Source of the DNA: Chamaea fasciata
Taxonomy: Eukaryota; Chordata; Aves; Passeriformes; Sylviidae
Direction of reading: 5' to 3'
Assembly (NCBI GenBank): GCA_029207755.1
Contig: JARCOQ010000004.1
Location: 40,914,305-40,978,304 of the forward strand
DNA: 64,000 nucleotides
The stretch's first letter is position 1. Each line of letters starts with the position of its first letter. A program made the translations under genes and the position numbers. This document shows positions 1-13,153 of the stretch, one piece after another. A model generated the notes under the pieces. That model had not been told where the DNA came from and did not search any database. It was given only the letters and a program-made list of their open reading frames with translations.

Positions 1-192
1 GCCTCTTGACTTACTGAAAGCATTCCAGTGTGGAGTGGGTTGACCTGGCTGGATGCCAGGTACCCATCAAAGTTGCTCCATCACTCACCCTATCAGGAGA
101 GAGAAATAGAACAAAACATTCAAGAGTTGAGATGAGGACCAGGAGAGATCATCCACCAAATAGTATCACAGGATACTGAGAAGTAAAATAAA

Positions 193-978
193 TGTTAAAA
201 ACACCTTCCCCCCACCCATTCTTCCTTCCCAGCTCTACGTTCTCCCCCCAGCGGTGCAGGGAGATGAGGGATGGAGTTTATGGCCAGTTTCTGCGTTTCT
301 GCTGCTGCTTGGGGAGAGGAGTCCTGCTCCAGCGTGGGGTCCCTCCCACAGGAGACAGTTCTGCAGCTTGAGTCCATTTCACAGGCAACAGTTCTACATA
401 AAATGCTGTAGTGTGGTCGTTGCAGCGTGGGTCCCCCAAAGGCTCGCAAGTCCTACCAGCAAACCCGCTCCAGCATGGGCTCCTCTTGTCTTGGGTCTGT
501 AGGTCCCTGCCAGGAGCCTGTTCCAGCACAGGCCTCCCAGGGGTTCAGAGCCTTTTTGCACACACCCATCTGCTCAGTAAGGGTTCTCCATGGGCTGTGG
601 GTGCACCTCTGCATCCCTGTTACCTCCATGACTGCAGGGGCACAGGTGCCTCTCCATGGGCTGCACCACGAGCTGCAGGGGAATCTCAGCTCCAGTGCCT
701 GGATCATCTCCTGCCCCTCCTTCGCTGACCTTGGTGTCTGCAGTTGTTTCTTTCACATGTTCTCACTCCTCTCATATTAATCAGCCCATTTTTTCTCCTT
801 CTTAAATATGTTATCACATAGGCATTAACATCATTCCTGATTTGCCCGGCCTTGGCCAGCGGCATGTCCATCCTGGAGCCCGTGGGCATTGGCTCTGCCA
901 GACATGGGGGAAGCTTCTGGCAGCTTCTCACAGAAGCTGTAGCACCCAATACCAAAACCTGGCCATGCAAAACCAACA
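193..978 (-). mobile_element. Degraded avian LTR-type repeat
   Basis: The GC-richer block differs from its flanks and resembles an abundant avian LTR repeat that I recognise by phrases such as GGGTCCCTCCCACAGGAGAC and GAAGCTTCTGGCAGCTTCTC. Read on the minus strand it starts TGTTGGTTTTGC at 978 and has a TATA-like TATTTAAG near 810. Its inner part contains diverged copies of a phrase similar to CCAGCGTGGGTCC. I see no matching target duplication, and both ends are approximate. I cannot name the family with confidence. Confidence 0.55.
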
Positions 979-2267
979 TGTAGTGCTATTTTAATAGTTA
1001 TGAAGGGTATTTTGGTGCTACTTTGCCTTGGGGAACAGAGAGGAAGTTGCTGCTATGTTAATTGCTATTATTAAAGCATCACTATTTTATATGAAATGCG
1101 TTTTAGAGCTCTCTCTTGTATATCATGGTTAACTAAAATGAAATCAGCACCAAAACCATACCATGCATCTTGTGCAAAACGTTTGGTAGATGGGTTTTTT
1201 TGAGTGTTCACGTGCTGTGGTTTCAGAATGCAGAGAAATACTAGCTTGGTATTAGAAGGTACCTGTGCCTTTCTGACTCATCTGCTGCAGATGGTTCTCT
1301 TTGAGTGATAAGTATGTGCACGCATAAAAAAGCTAGATAAGGTCAGCCTAGTTAAATGGCCTGTAATTAAGCTCTGATTATGGAGTCAGTTTGGAGTATT
1401 CATAATTAGATACGTGTTTATTTATGATATCCTTCCACTTCTCAGCAGAAGGTTATTTGTTTTGTATATATGCTTAGCCCATTTTCTTTAGTGTATTAAT
1501 TTTCGTGTTCTGAGGAAGAACCTTTGCTGACCTTTAGCTCATTCCACATCCTTCTTCCTCCATTCAGAACACAAAATCTGCATTTTATCAGCTGCACTTT
1601 GAATAAACTTTTACTTTATGCTTTATAAGGTGAAACAAAAATGAACAACTGTTTAGCAACTTTTTTTAAAATTCTGGCTCATCTTGATGTTCTATTGTCA
1701 AACTGTTGATATTAAGATTTTGTTTAATCCTGATGTATATAGTACTGCCTTTATGACTAACTGCAGAACTGTTTTATTTAAAAAAAAATCGTCTTCTGAG
1801 GATTGTTTACCTTTATGTCTTTGATATGGAGAAAAACATTTTGCTGCTGTTAGACTTCCAGCTTGTAGTGTTTTGGATTCCAGACATAAATTCTGTGTCT
1901 CAAGTAGTCTAGAGTTGATCCTATTTATAGTATAGCTAGAATTTTCAGCTGTGTTATCTTTTTTGGCTTGACTGGAATGATTTTGTAGGCAGCTAAGTGG
2001 GATTAGTAGCATGTGAAAATTAATTATGGTTCTTATGAGATTAAAAAGTAGAAGTTTTTTGCAAAAGATACGGGAAGGAGGACAAGAAGATGGAGCAAGA
2101 GAGACAAATCTGAGCATGTTGACGTTTCCTTAGTTGTCCACAGCTTTGCAGCTCAAGTTAGAAGAAGGTAGTTGATAACTTCTGTGTTCTAAGTTCATTT
2201 GTACAGATATCTTCTGAAGTCTCAGGTGGGTTCAGAATGAGTGTAGCAAAGTTTTTCTGAACCGTTT
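979..2267. other. Intergenic, no gene seen
   Basis: AT-rich, apparently unique sequence. The open frames here are short and lack recognisable protein character. Confidence 0.6.
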
Positions 2268-2961
2268 CATTGAGTACAGCCCTGAGGGGCGAGACTTGGG
2301 GGGGATGGTTGATGGAAAACTCCACATGAGCCAGCAGTGTGTGCTTACAGGCCACAAAGCCAAACGTGTCCTGGGCTGCACCGAAAGCAGCGTGGGCAGC
2401 AGGGTGAGGGAGGGGATTCTGCCCCTCTGCTCTGCTCTGGTGAGATCCCCCTGCAGGGCTGTGTCCAGCTCCGGTGTCCCCAACATGAGAAGGACGTGGA
2501 ACCCTTGGAGCAAGTCCAGAGGAGGAACATGAAGTCGATAAAAGGACTGGAGCACGTCCCCTACAAAGCCAGGCTGAGGGAGTTGGGGCTGTTCAGCCTG
2601 GAGAAGGGAAGGTTGTGTGGAGACCTCATGGCAACCTTGCAGGATCTAAAGGGGCCTGCAGGGAGGCTGGAGAGGGACTCTTCATCAGGAACTGCAGGGA
2701 CAGGACAAGGAGTAATGGGTACAAACTGAAAGAGGGGAAATTCAGGTTAGATAACTGGGAAGAAATTCTTTACTATAAGGGTGGTGGGACACTGGAACAG
2801 GTTGCCCAGGGCACCTGTGTGTTGTCTCATCCCTGGAAGCATTCAAGGCCAGTTTGGATAAAGGCCTTGGGCTAATGGGAGGTGTCCCTGCCTATGACAG
2901 TGGGGGCTGGGACTCGCTGATCTTTAAGACCCATTACACTCTTTACATTCTATGATTCTAT
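2268..2961 (+). mobile_element. CR1 LINE, 3' end (5'-truncated)
   Basis: The sequence matches the 3' part of avian CR1. The tail of the reverse-transcriptase ORF is still readable in two frames: KLHMSQQCVL and RVLGC near 2317-2375, then LEQVQRR and LRELGLFSLEKG near 2505-2610. The usual 3' region follows (GGAACAGGTTGCCCAGGGCA), ending in ATTCTATGATTCTAT at 2947-2961. Frame shifts show that it is dead. The 5' truncation is typical of CR1. Confidence 0.93.
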
Positions 2962-5900
2962 CTTCTGTGATTTCCAGTGGTTTCAGAATCATTTAAACAC
3001 ACTGAGGGGAAGCGAATGGTCTTGATCATTTGACTACAGTTTTATTTTCGTGTATACTGAGTAGTATTTGAAGTTACTGTGCATAAATTACAGGATGTTT
3101 TAACCTCCTCTCTAATGAAATAATGAAACAATACAGATCTGTTATTATAAGCAGTGCAGTAGGAATTTTGATATTTTTGTGTTGCTGCCAGACTTTTTTT
3201 TTTTTTTTTTGCTCCTGTACATGATGACGTATTGAGAGGTGGAATTTTTTCTTGTTTGAAGATCTCATTCTAGAAATGGTTTGTATGATACCCTTATATT
3301 GCAATGCATTTCATATCAAGGTCTTATCTGCTACTTTTGTGAATTCAATTGATTATTTCCAGGCATATTTACTTAATTTGTTCTCCATTAAGTTGTAGTC
3401 CTTCAGTGTATTAGATCACTCTCATGTTAAGGAAAGAGAAAGATTCAAATCTTGACTTTGAAAAATTTATTAGAACTTACAGGTAGAGCTGAATAATAGT
3501 AGAAAAGCAATGAACATTTGAATTGTAGAAAAATCTGTGTAATCCAAGCAATGAGTTTGTGTTGTATTGGTCTGCAAAACACCACACTGGTCAGTGATGC
3601 AGAAAATACGCTGATTACACCCAAATGCTTTTGTGCAGGTTTACCAGCGGTATTTGCTGTACAAATGTTTTTGAATATGCAGGTGGAGGGTTTCAAGTCA
3701 CTTGAAATGTCGATTTTGTTGTTAATACCAGGAGGATAACTGGGGATTAGATAAGAGGGAATAGTGAATGTGAGGTCAGTGGTAGGCAATAAAATACTGT
3801 ATGCATTTTTGTTTATTCCTGTGAGGTGTTCAAATGTAATCGCAGGTGATTAACAGTTTATACATTTCTTCTGATTCAGATATTACATTGGATAGTTTAG
3901 AGAGCCTGAATTACTACAAAAAGATCCATCTGCTGAAAGCATGTTCTAGGCAACATCAAAAGTTTAAAGCACAGGTCATGGTCCTTGCTGTTGGCCTCAG
4001 CTCATATGGGGCTGTCCACCTCATCCAGGATCCCTAAACATTAATTGCTTACTGGTGTTTTCTGACAGGCTTTGTCCAGGTTGTTTATTGTTACCTGTAG
4101 TTCTTTAGAAGTTTCTTAGCATTTGATCAGACTCATTTTTCTGATTACTTGATTTCAAATTTAAGGCCTTTAAAAAAACAAACCCAAACTATATTTGTGT
4201 AAAGATCCTGCTTTACAAGGAGTTCCCAGTTCTATGTATCAAGCCAGGTATTTAATTTCAATGATCACAGAGCAGGGTGTATTGAAAAAAAATCCTGAGT
4301 GTTTGGGTCCACCTGATGGAGCATTTAGCATTTGAGACCTATACAACCTCTAAGTGCCTAAAAGTAGAGCATGTGCTGCTGTTCTGTACACAGGAAACCA
4401 TGTCACAAAATAAACTGTTTTCTGCTCAAGCACAAGAAGTTATATGTATGTGACTGAGGTTGGGGAAGGAGAGTGTGGGTTTACAGTGGACTTTAAAATT
4501 TAGGTTTAAAACTATAGGAAAGCAGACCTCTCTGCTAGCCAGGCTTAAATGCAGCATGCAACATTTAATAATCTCCAAGTTTCACAGCTGTATATGATAA
4601 AAGGAGTACAGAACTCCACAGCTAAAAATACAATTGTGACCTATTTCAACTTTGTCTTAAAGCAATATAGTTTAAAAAGTGAATAGCTACAGCACAAATC
4701 TGGAAGTTGGTGTTCTGAGTCTTGATGGCAATAAATACATTGATGGAGAAGAATGATAAAGAACAGATAGGCAAAAGAATAAATTACTAGCTAGGAGGAT
4801 TAAATTCAGAACTTGATCAAATCAAATACTTGAATAAGGATTAGGAGAACCTTGAGAAGCTTAAATGAACTTCTTGAGATGAAAAACAAAGGACTGAAGA
4901 GAAAAAAAAAACATGTTTAAAGCTTTATTTGTTCTTAATATGAACAACTGAATAACATCATAATAAAAGAGGCTAAAGCTAATAAAACATTTAACAGTGC
5001 CAGGCAGAAGAGAGGTCTTCATCAAAGGCTGTTCACAGAAGAGTAGTTGTTTAGATACTCAGCATGACAGTCTGAAACTACATGATCATGCAGCTTTTTT
5101 TCCTGTGCTTGGTCAATTTTTTTTTTTTTTTTTTATGAGTATGAGCTGAAAACACCACAGTAAAAATGCACTGAAGGCTTTGCTGGCTCTAGGGCACTTT
5201 GGAGCATGCACTTGCCTCGAGAAAAGCTGTCAGACCAATCTATACCATTATAAGAAGCTCACAGCTGGGGCACATCTCTCTGAGAGGGTCGATTGCAGGG
5301 TACAGGGGCACAAGGAGCAAAAGTGCCTGAAGCACCATCCATGCCTGCCATGGGCATCCCACCTGGTTTGGGGCGGCCTGCAGGGGGCAGGCACATCACA
5401 AGGGGTGCCTTGCAAAGCCCTCAGCGTGTGCCCAGAGTGGGGCTCCCTGCCCTGAGAAACCATCTGTCTTCAGCAGTGGTATGGACGCAGACAGGAGTGT
5501 TTGTGTCCCCTGTGATAGGTGGGTGACCAGGTTCAGATCTCAAGGTCTGTGCTGGCCACAGAGGCAAATAAACAGTTTGTCAGCTGATGTCACACTGGCA
5601 GCGTGAAGAGTTGTGACCATCGCCTAATTTCTTCTGCTCAGGTAAATTCAACTGAAGTTTCCTCAAGGGCAGTGCTACTGGGCCTGACTGATTTGGAGGT
5701 AATTTGTTCAGGTGCTTAGTGTTGCTGCAGTGTAACCCTGAAAATAACATGCCTTAAGCTTGTTTATACCTTAAACAAGACCATATTGTAATTATGATGT
5801 TCAGGCTCTGGAGTGGGTGCTGCTTGTGGAAAGCTGTGCAGCCTACTAGCAGAAGTCCTTTAACAGTCAGAACTGGGAAATCCTGTTCTCTGGACAGCCC

Positions 5901-7871
5901 CCGTCCCACTCTCAAACCCCTTTACTGAAAGAAAGTACTATAGAAACAGTAATTTTCTCCAAAATAAAACATGCAAAAAACCTGTTACCTCCTGCTAGAC
6001 TTCTCAGTTAAAAACCACATTGTAGCATTATCTGCTCTATTCTTTATCAGTGGCCTCAGAGCAAGTTGTGGAACTCCGGAAGCCTGCAGCAGAGCGCAGG
6101 ACTTGGTGACTCTATCCCAAAGGTTGTGCTCCCGTGTCTGAAAATTTTGGCTGAATACAGTAAGGTTTGAAATGAGAAATAGCTGTCTGTACAAATCCAG
6201 TTATTGTGCAGCAGTTGTTCTGTAATACCTAGTGTGTGACAACTTACAGCAAAACTAACTCCTATTTTGGATCTGAATCTTGAAACTTTCAATGCAAGAT
6301 TGATCAAGGGAATAGAAGGGCTTCAAAACCATAACATCTTTTTTCCCCTCCCTTAAAATTATTTCAAGATGTATTATTTATGCATAATTTAGTTTTTTAT
6401 CTATAAACAGACATTGACAGAGTGGTTCTCTTACTTCAAATGGGAATCTTGAGGAGATTCTCAAATCCATGTAGTTTAGAAAAAATGTTAGAGGAACGAT
6501 ATTTTTACAGTCTGGTCTAACTGCTGATAGAAGGTGGGAAGATAAACTAATTAAGTTACTCTAACATAAGCTAGTGAAATAAGGTGATGAAATTCAAAAA
6601 CTTTGAAAAGACTTCAGGCAATAACTTGGCTGCTCCCTTAGTACCCTCTTCTTTTGAGTGCTCTAAAGGAAGTAAACTGATTAGTTTTACACCCATTCTT
6701 CTTGTAGTACCTCTGGCATTATACATGTACATAGATCCATATGAATGTTTAATCTGACTAGCAAATTCCACAGTTCCTCTTTTTTATGCACTCCGTCTAT
6801 GCAGAGCTTGTACTTAATTCTTCTTTCCCATGCTCTTCTCCTCCTGAAAACCCCTTGGAGATATTTGAGTAGTGTCAGGTAAAGGCAGTCCAAGATGTCC
6901 CAGTAAAAAATAATCATCACTAAAGGAAAATGGGTTCCTCTTTGAGTACACAAGATCTCTTACTGACAGTGGAAGTGTGTAAGTGAATTAGTCACTGGTG
7001 ACTATAAAGGTGGTTATGTGATCCAGGGTAAATATGCTCCAGATATTGTTGTCTGTTTTGAACAAGTCAAAACCAAGCTGAAAAAGATCTGTTGGAGGAA
7101 GCGTTTCTCTATGACATTTTAAATCTTTTTGCCTTACATGATTGGAAGAGTTCACACTTTATTGGGATAAAAATTCCTTCCAAATTGTCAAGGAGAGGAA
7201 TGTAATTTCTTTCGTGTTTTGCTATAACTCAGGTGAGGAACTTTCAGTAACTGGTAGTATTAGTATTACATGAGATAGTTTTCTTACATAACATCAGGGT
7301 TTTTACACAGTTTATGGGGTAATTCATACGAAGCTAAACCTTGTTATACACAGGAATGTTTCTCAGACATCCACTTGTAATGCTTATTTATTGATTTGAT
7401 TCATTAAATGTCATGTGCTTTAAAAGTTGTTTTTCTGCCTATGATTAATATCTCTTCTCTCCCTCTCTTTTTTTTTTTTTTTTCCAGAGTGACAAATCCA
7501 GACAGGTTTCTCTAACTTTCTCTGTAACAGCCACAGGTAGTTACATGTACATCAAGTAAGCATAGTAGGTCTGAGCAGTGTTCTATTCTGGATGAATAAC
7601 ATACAGAAACTACTATGATTAAAGCTTTTTTGAGCTTGGAACCACAAGCTAAATTTCTTCTCTAAACCTAATTTTCCCCTTGTTCTTTGAAAGTATTTCT
7701 CTTGGACTGAAGAAAGTAGCTCAAAATATTCAGACTTACATTTTCATTCACGGATCTTTAAAGATTTTTTTAAAGCAAACTTTGTGCCTGAATTTACTTG
7801 AAAGATGCCTGATGTAATTTCAGCATGCTGGTATTCTCCTTATTTCCTTGACTATGTGCTCCCATTTTTTC
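2962..7871. other. Intergenic, no gene seen
   Basis: Mostly AT-rich. It holds poly-T runs at 3194-3210, 5117-5134 and 7468-7483. A GC-richer patch at about 5180-5560 may be an old transposon remnant that I cannot identify. The run at 7468-7483 forms part of a strong acceptor-like sequence described in the findings. No open frame resembles a known protein. Confidence 0.55.
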
Positions 7872-8516
7872 AGAATCATAGAATGGCCTGGATTAGAAGG
7901 GACCTTCAAAGACAGATTAGGCCTAACCCTGGCCCCCATAGTCACCAAGGACATGTTTCACTAGACGGTGTTGCTCAAAGCCCCTCCAGCTTTAAACACC
8001 TACAGGAATGAGGCATCTACAACTTCTCAGGGCAGTGTGTTCCAGAGCCTCACCTGTAGCAGTACCACCACACTCACCCTTATGGTAAAATATTTCTTCC
8101 TTATGCCTAGTATAAAACTACCCACTTTCAGTTGAAAACCCCTTGTGTTGTCACTGTGGCCTCTAGTAAAATGTCTTTCATCCTCTTTGTTTTAACCCCC
8201 CTTTAAGTATTAAAAACTCTGAAAAGTTTGGCCCAGAGCCTTTTCTTCTCTGAGCAGAACGTCCCCACCTCTCAGCCTGCCTTCATAGGAGAGGTGCCCC
8301 AGTACTTGGATTATCTTTGTGGCTTCCTTTGTTCTCTCTCCAGCAGGTTCACATCTTTCTATGGTGGGGGACCCAGAGGTGGATGCAGCACTCCAGGTGG
8401 GAGTAGAAGGGCAGGGTCACCTCCCTGGACCTTCTAGCCACACTTCTTTTGATGCTTTTTGATGCCTCTCTGGGCTGCAAGGGCACACTCCCAGTTTATA
8501 TCAAATTTTCCCCTTT
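7872..8516 (-). mobile_element. CR1 LINE, 3' end (5'-truncated), reverse orientation
   Basis: It begins AGAATCATAGAATGGCC, the reverse complement of a CR1 3' tail. It continues with typical complement phrases: GGGACCTTCAAAGA, GGGCAGTGTGTTCCAGAGCCTCAC, and CCCAGAGGTGGATGCAGCACTCCAGGTG in diverged form. The far end fades near 8500-8516. There is no intact reading frame. Confidence 0.93.
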
Positions 8517-9910
8517 TTACAGCTCAGAACTCTGCCAATAATCTGTGCAGCTAAAATATTACAGATAGGCAATAGCTTCAGAAGTTCCAGAAAGAAAGAA
8601 GGAAAGGCCCTATAATGAAAGTCACAAGTTATTCCACTTTTAAGTTCTTTCAGTCTGTATTCTTTGCAGGAAGGTGTTATGTTGTGTCTAATGTTATGAA
8701 AAAAAAAAAAAAAAAGCATGGCCTTAACCCTCTGTGATTCATGACTAGTAGGGTGAGAACAGTGAATGCAGCCTCAATGGCTTTGACTACATCTCAGTGC
8801 ATCCCAGTAAGAAGTTTTAAGGAATATTTTATTGTATTTGTGATCTTTCCCTGTTTAGAATGACATGAACTGAAAGAGTCTCCAAAAAGAGATGTTCTTA
8901 GCTAATGCAACAGAAGACAGTGTTTGCATGAGGCTTAATTCACTTAACATTTACTTATGAAACTTACGGATAATTCTGATCCTATGAAACTGTTTAGGAA
9001 TTTCTGGGGAAAAATGAAATATACATCAGATTTCTAGATGATTTACATAGAAATGAGTTATCTATTGAGATCATTAAAAGAAAAAAAGTTTAATGTGGGG
9101 TACTGCATCTTTAGAGGAATTGGGCTTTTTTTCTTCTTACATTCAGAAAATGTATTTTTTTATTGTTTCTGTATTTTTATAAATATTACTTACTTTGGTG
9201 TTTTGTGGGGTTTTTTCCCCTTAAAATTTCTGTTTATCTGTAAAGAGAATGCAGCTCCTCTGTCCTGTGAGAACCCCTGCTTTGTTTGTCAGCCATGAGA
9301 AGCGAGCACTTTCAGCTCTTACATGCTTGCTTGGGTAGCATATGTAGATTTGGAACCTGTTTTTCAGGGGTAAAAGTATGGAAATTTGTTACTCTGCTGA
9401 CAAGTTATTTGTGTAGCCTTAGAAGGAAATTCTAACACTAACTCAGAATAGCATTAAAGCACCTCCTTTGTGTTAACTACAACATCTAGTACCAGATAGC
9501 TGTAAGGAAGTGTACCTTGTCAATAATCATATAATAAGGAAATTTTACAGAGTGTCTTTTGGATAACATCTTTTTGTTTGTTTGTTTCAAAAGCACTGAA
9601 CTTTGCTAACATTACTTGCCAGTAAAGATGACAAATTACACCACATTCCCGGATGTGCAGCTGTGTTAGCCCACTTGCAAAATAATAAATATATTTGTTG
9701 TAGAGACTGTGCAAGGACACCAGTCTCTCGGTGACTGATACTTCTTTTTTTATTGGAGAGCTTGAAGCCAGAAATTTGGAGCTGTTGAGAGATTGCTTCA
9801 GATGGTGCATGTTAAAACCAGCAATCACAGGCTGAAACCAACTCTCATGCTGCAGTCATGAGCTGCTTTCATTCAGATTTTTTTCTTATATTGTTTTTTT
9901 AATGGGTACT
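8517..9910. other. Intergenic, no gene seen
   Basis: AT-rich, with a poly-A run at about 8699-8715. I saw no coding or structured element. Confidence 0.6.
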
Positions 9911-10678
9911 TGTCTTGGTTTGGGAAGACAGGTATCTGCCAGGTAAAATTACAATCAGAGGCTCTTTGGGAAAGATTTGGGAAATAGGAATAGCAGTTCT
10001 TTACTAGTATGTAATACAAAGCAAACAAACACACACACAAAAAAAACCCCACCAAACAACTACAGCATTAATGACAAACGACAACAGTACCAAGAACCTT
10101 GAGGGCTTTGTTTCACAAAACCCAGGGCAGTTTGGTTTCAGTGTCCCTGCAGGATCCTCAGAGCACCAAGCTGAAACAGTGGAAAAGTCCCGGGCTGGTA
10201 GCTGGGATGGCAGGGGCAGGATGTCCCGGCAGCGCAGGGGGTGCAGGGTCACACTGTAGCAAGAGGAGCAGCACCGAAGAAGCCGAAGGCGAGGCAGGGC
10301 CTGGACCAGCTCCCGCAGGTGGCAGAGAAAACTCAGGATTCAGGCCGAACCGGTGATAGTAGATTTCCCAGGACTGGATCCCTTTGGCCACAGTGAAACT
10401 CCTCCAGCCAGCAACAGCCGTTCTCTGCTCGGCGTGCTTTGTGGCGGCTGAGCTCCTCGAGGAGCGGCAGACACGCGTCTCCCCGAACACCGGAAAAAGA
10501 AGAAGCCCGCCAGCAGCTGCCTCAAGCTTTGTCTTTCACCTGCGTTATCTCCCCCTTCCACCTTTGTCCACCTCTTTGTTTCGGTTAAGTACTCTGAAGT
10601 ATCCAACACTTGGTCTCCTTGGTAACTTGTGGGGAAAAAATTCTTTAGAGAAAGAAGGAACAAACCTAACCCCCAACA
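9911..10678 (-). mobile_element. Solo LTR, ERVL-like, 768 bp, with 5-bp target duplication GTACT
   Basis: The element runs from TGTCTTGG to CCCAACA and is bounded by the direct repeat GTACT (9906-9910 and 10679-10683). This fixes its ends exactly and fits the 5-bp duplication of ERVL-type integrases. No gag or pol lies beside it, so it is a solo LTR. It is a clear but diverged relative of the element at 22110-22933, in opposite orientation. Compared with that copy it lacks about 90 bases near the TGTCTTGG end and carries about 40 extra bases around 10430-10490. The strand is inferred: read on the minus strand, the T/GT-rich part falls near the 3' end, as in U5. Confidence 0.88.
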
Positions 10679-11879
10679 GTACTGTAAAAAACCCCCTCAC
10701 TTCTCAAGCTTCTTTCCTGAAAGAAACTAAATATATTTTAAGCCTGTTAAGATAATTTTTAACATGGCAGAAGTTGAGAAGTGTCTGACTTTACTAAATG
10801 ATTCTTTATTTTGAGTAGGAAGATAAATTTAAATAAATTTAACTTTAAATATTGATATTCATAATATCAAATTATTCAGAATCAAACACATTATGGGTAA
10901 TTTTCCTGGTTTTGCTGACTGTACAATTTTAATGTTTCTGGACCTAAATTTCACTGCTATTCTTCAATTAATATTGGATGCTATTCACTTTGACTCATAG
11001 AAAACAGTATCTGGTGTTTTATCACTTATAACCTTGGGACAATCAGTAAATATTTTTTGCTAATGTTTATGCTGCTAGTTTGGAATCACTTGATGGAATT
11101 TTTACCTTTAATAGCTAAGACGTCCCCTAATTCTTTTTTATAAGATAAGGTTTATAAGAAGCAGCACTATAGCTTTTGTCCTGGTCCTGTGTGCACTCAT
11201 ACTAATTTCATTAGGCCAATGGTGGTGGCTGTGTTTTAGGAAGAACAGCTGGAAGAAGCCTGCATTCTGAATCACAAGTGCCCCTCTAGCAAGGATTTGC
11301 ATCTCATGTTGTGGTCAAACCTAATTTTAACTCTGCACGGGCACTTTCACTCTTCTCAGAGGTAGCTGGGGGATTTGCTCCAGTGTTGGAGTCTTCCAGT
11401 AGTTTTACTTGTCTTGTGGCTTGTCTGTTCTCACGTGTTTTCATAACATCTTGTGAGCTAAAATAATTCTTTCAGTTACCTGCTGTTCAGACCTTAGATA
11501 TTTTCATAGGCTGAGGTCTTCTCTGATGATCATGCTAGTTGAAAGAGTAAATACATCCATTTGCCTGCTGTGCACTCCCTTCCCCTCACTGCTATTTCCC
11601 TTCACTCTTCCTTTGCAATTCCCCTGGTTTGAATCCTGCTCTCCTGAACAGTGTAGGCAAGTACATGCTTTTCTTTGCATACATGCATACACATCTGTCA
11701 TAAATAACATCTCTAAGTGGAGTTCTGTCTCTGCTGGAATCACTGCTCGTGATATTTCTCTTCTGTTTTGACTAGAGAGAGACAGGTGGACTCCTCTGCT
11801 AAGCATTTTCATGCTGCCACAGGCATAGATACACTTTGTCATTAACTGTTGTATTGTGGCAGCATTTCTGGTACAGCTT

Positions 11880-11928
11880 GGAAGAAGGTTGGACTCATGG
11901 ATCTTTTAAAACCTGAATGATTCTAAGA
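11880..11928 (+). mobile_element. Short CR1 3'-end fragment
   Basis: The stretch GGAAGAAGGTTGGACTCATG, ATCTTTTAAAACC and TGAATGATTCTAAGA follows the end of the CR1 3' region (GGTTGGACTAGATGATCTTT and ATGATTCTA) with scattered changes. Confidence 0.55.
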
Positions 11929-13123
11929 CCAGTTATCAACGTGCAGGCTCGTGTGGCTGCATTACTAACAGATTCTTATGCACATTATTAGCAAACATGT
12001 GGCAGGACATGTTTTTCTTCATGCTTAGCTGTGACAGCCTCTCTGAGCAGCATTTGTGATGGTGATGCAGATCCTTTTGGAGCCCAAGGACATATGGGGC
12101 TCTAAGGTCCTGGTACACAATTAAAGTTGTGAAGTAGTCACTGAAGCAGAAAGAGATGCAGCATGTTTGGTTCCTTCACTTTCTGCGTCTGAGAAAGTGT
12201 TCAGTTCCTTAGCAAACATTGTCAGGATTCAGACATTTGAGCTTTTAAGAGCCATGGTGGAAAATCTCTGGTTGCTTGAAGTTATCCTTGTTTCAGGTGA
12301 AGGTTAAACACTGTTCAAAGCACACACTGCTGAGGTAGCTGCTCATCTAGAGTTGGCCTGAGGATGAAGAAGGCCCAGTTTAATAAATACCCAGAAGGAG
12401 AGAAGCTCAGGGATGGATGTTTGTATTAGACATGCAGCATTACAAGCACTAGTAGGTGTTGAGATTGTGGATATGTGAGCCACAAAGGAAGCTGTGGGGT
12501 GAATATTGTTCTAGGAGCATTTTGGGAGTGGTTTTGGAGTTATCATCACCATGAGAATTGTGTGCCATGCAATGAAATAGGTTGTTGGTGAAATAAATGG
12601 GATCAGCCACCAATAGGGACAGGCAAGTCTGATGCAATGACATCAGTGTTGGGGACATTATCATGGTAGGCCTGAATTTGGGTCTTGAGGTAGTCAAAAT
12701 CAGTCAGGTTGGGTGAAGGGTAGGTAAAAGACAGAAACAAATGTGGCGCACCTAGGAAAAGGGGTTGAGGGCTGGTAATGTCCCCTGTTACGAAGTGTGC
12801 TTAATGCTTGACTGAAGGTAATGGGAATTTGAGCTGAGAAATAAGAAATAGGGCACACAACAGAAGTATTTTTTTAAAAGTGTGTCTTGTGAGGATTGTT
12901 TCAAATGCAAAAACCTCTGTGTAATCAAGCAGCACAGGATTACGCATGACAGATAAACCAGTAAAAAGGTAGCTGCAGTAAAGGGCTGCATAACTGAAGG
13001 AAATATATTGAGCTAATAAATTTTCATTCTCAGAAAAGGAAAGAGATGACCAGAACAATTTTTTGACCTATGTGGTCTCTAAATGCTTAAAGGATTATGA
13101 TACATGACTTTGGCTACAGGATA

Positions 13124-13153
13124 AAAAGCAAGGCGTCCTTAAGCCTTGCTTTT
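13124..13153. repeat. Perfect 11-bp inverted repeat with 8-nt loop
   Basis: AAAAGCAAGGC (13124-13134) pairs exactly with GCCTTGCTTTT (13143-13153) across GTCCTTAA. Copies of ATGACTTT flank the hairpin at 13104-13111 and 13154-13161. Confidence 0.85.

Noticed and set aside
2296..2729. Open frames with protein-like content (KLHMSQQCVL, LEQVQRR, LRELGLFSLEKG)
   Set aside because: These are frame-shifted remains of the CR1 reverse-transcriptase tail, annotated as CR1 and not as a host gene.
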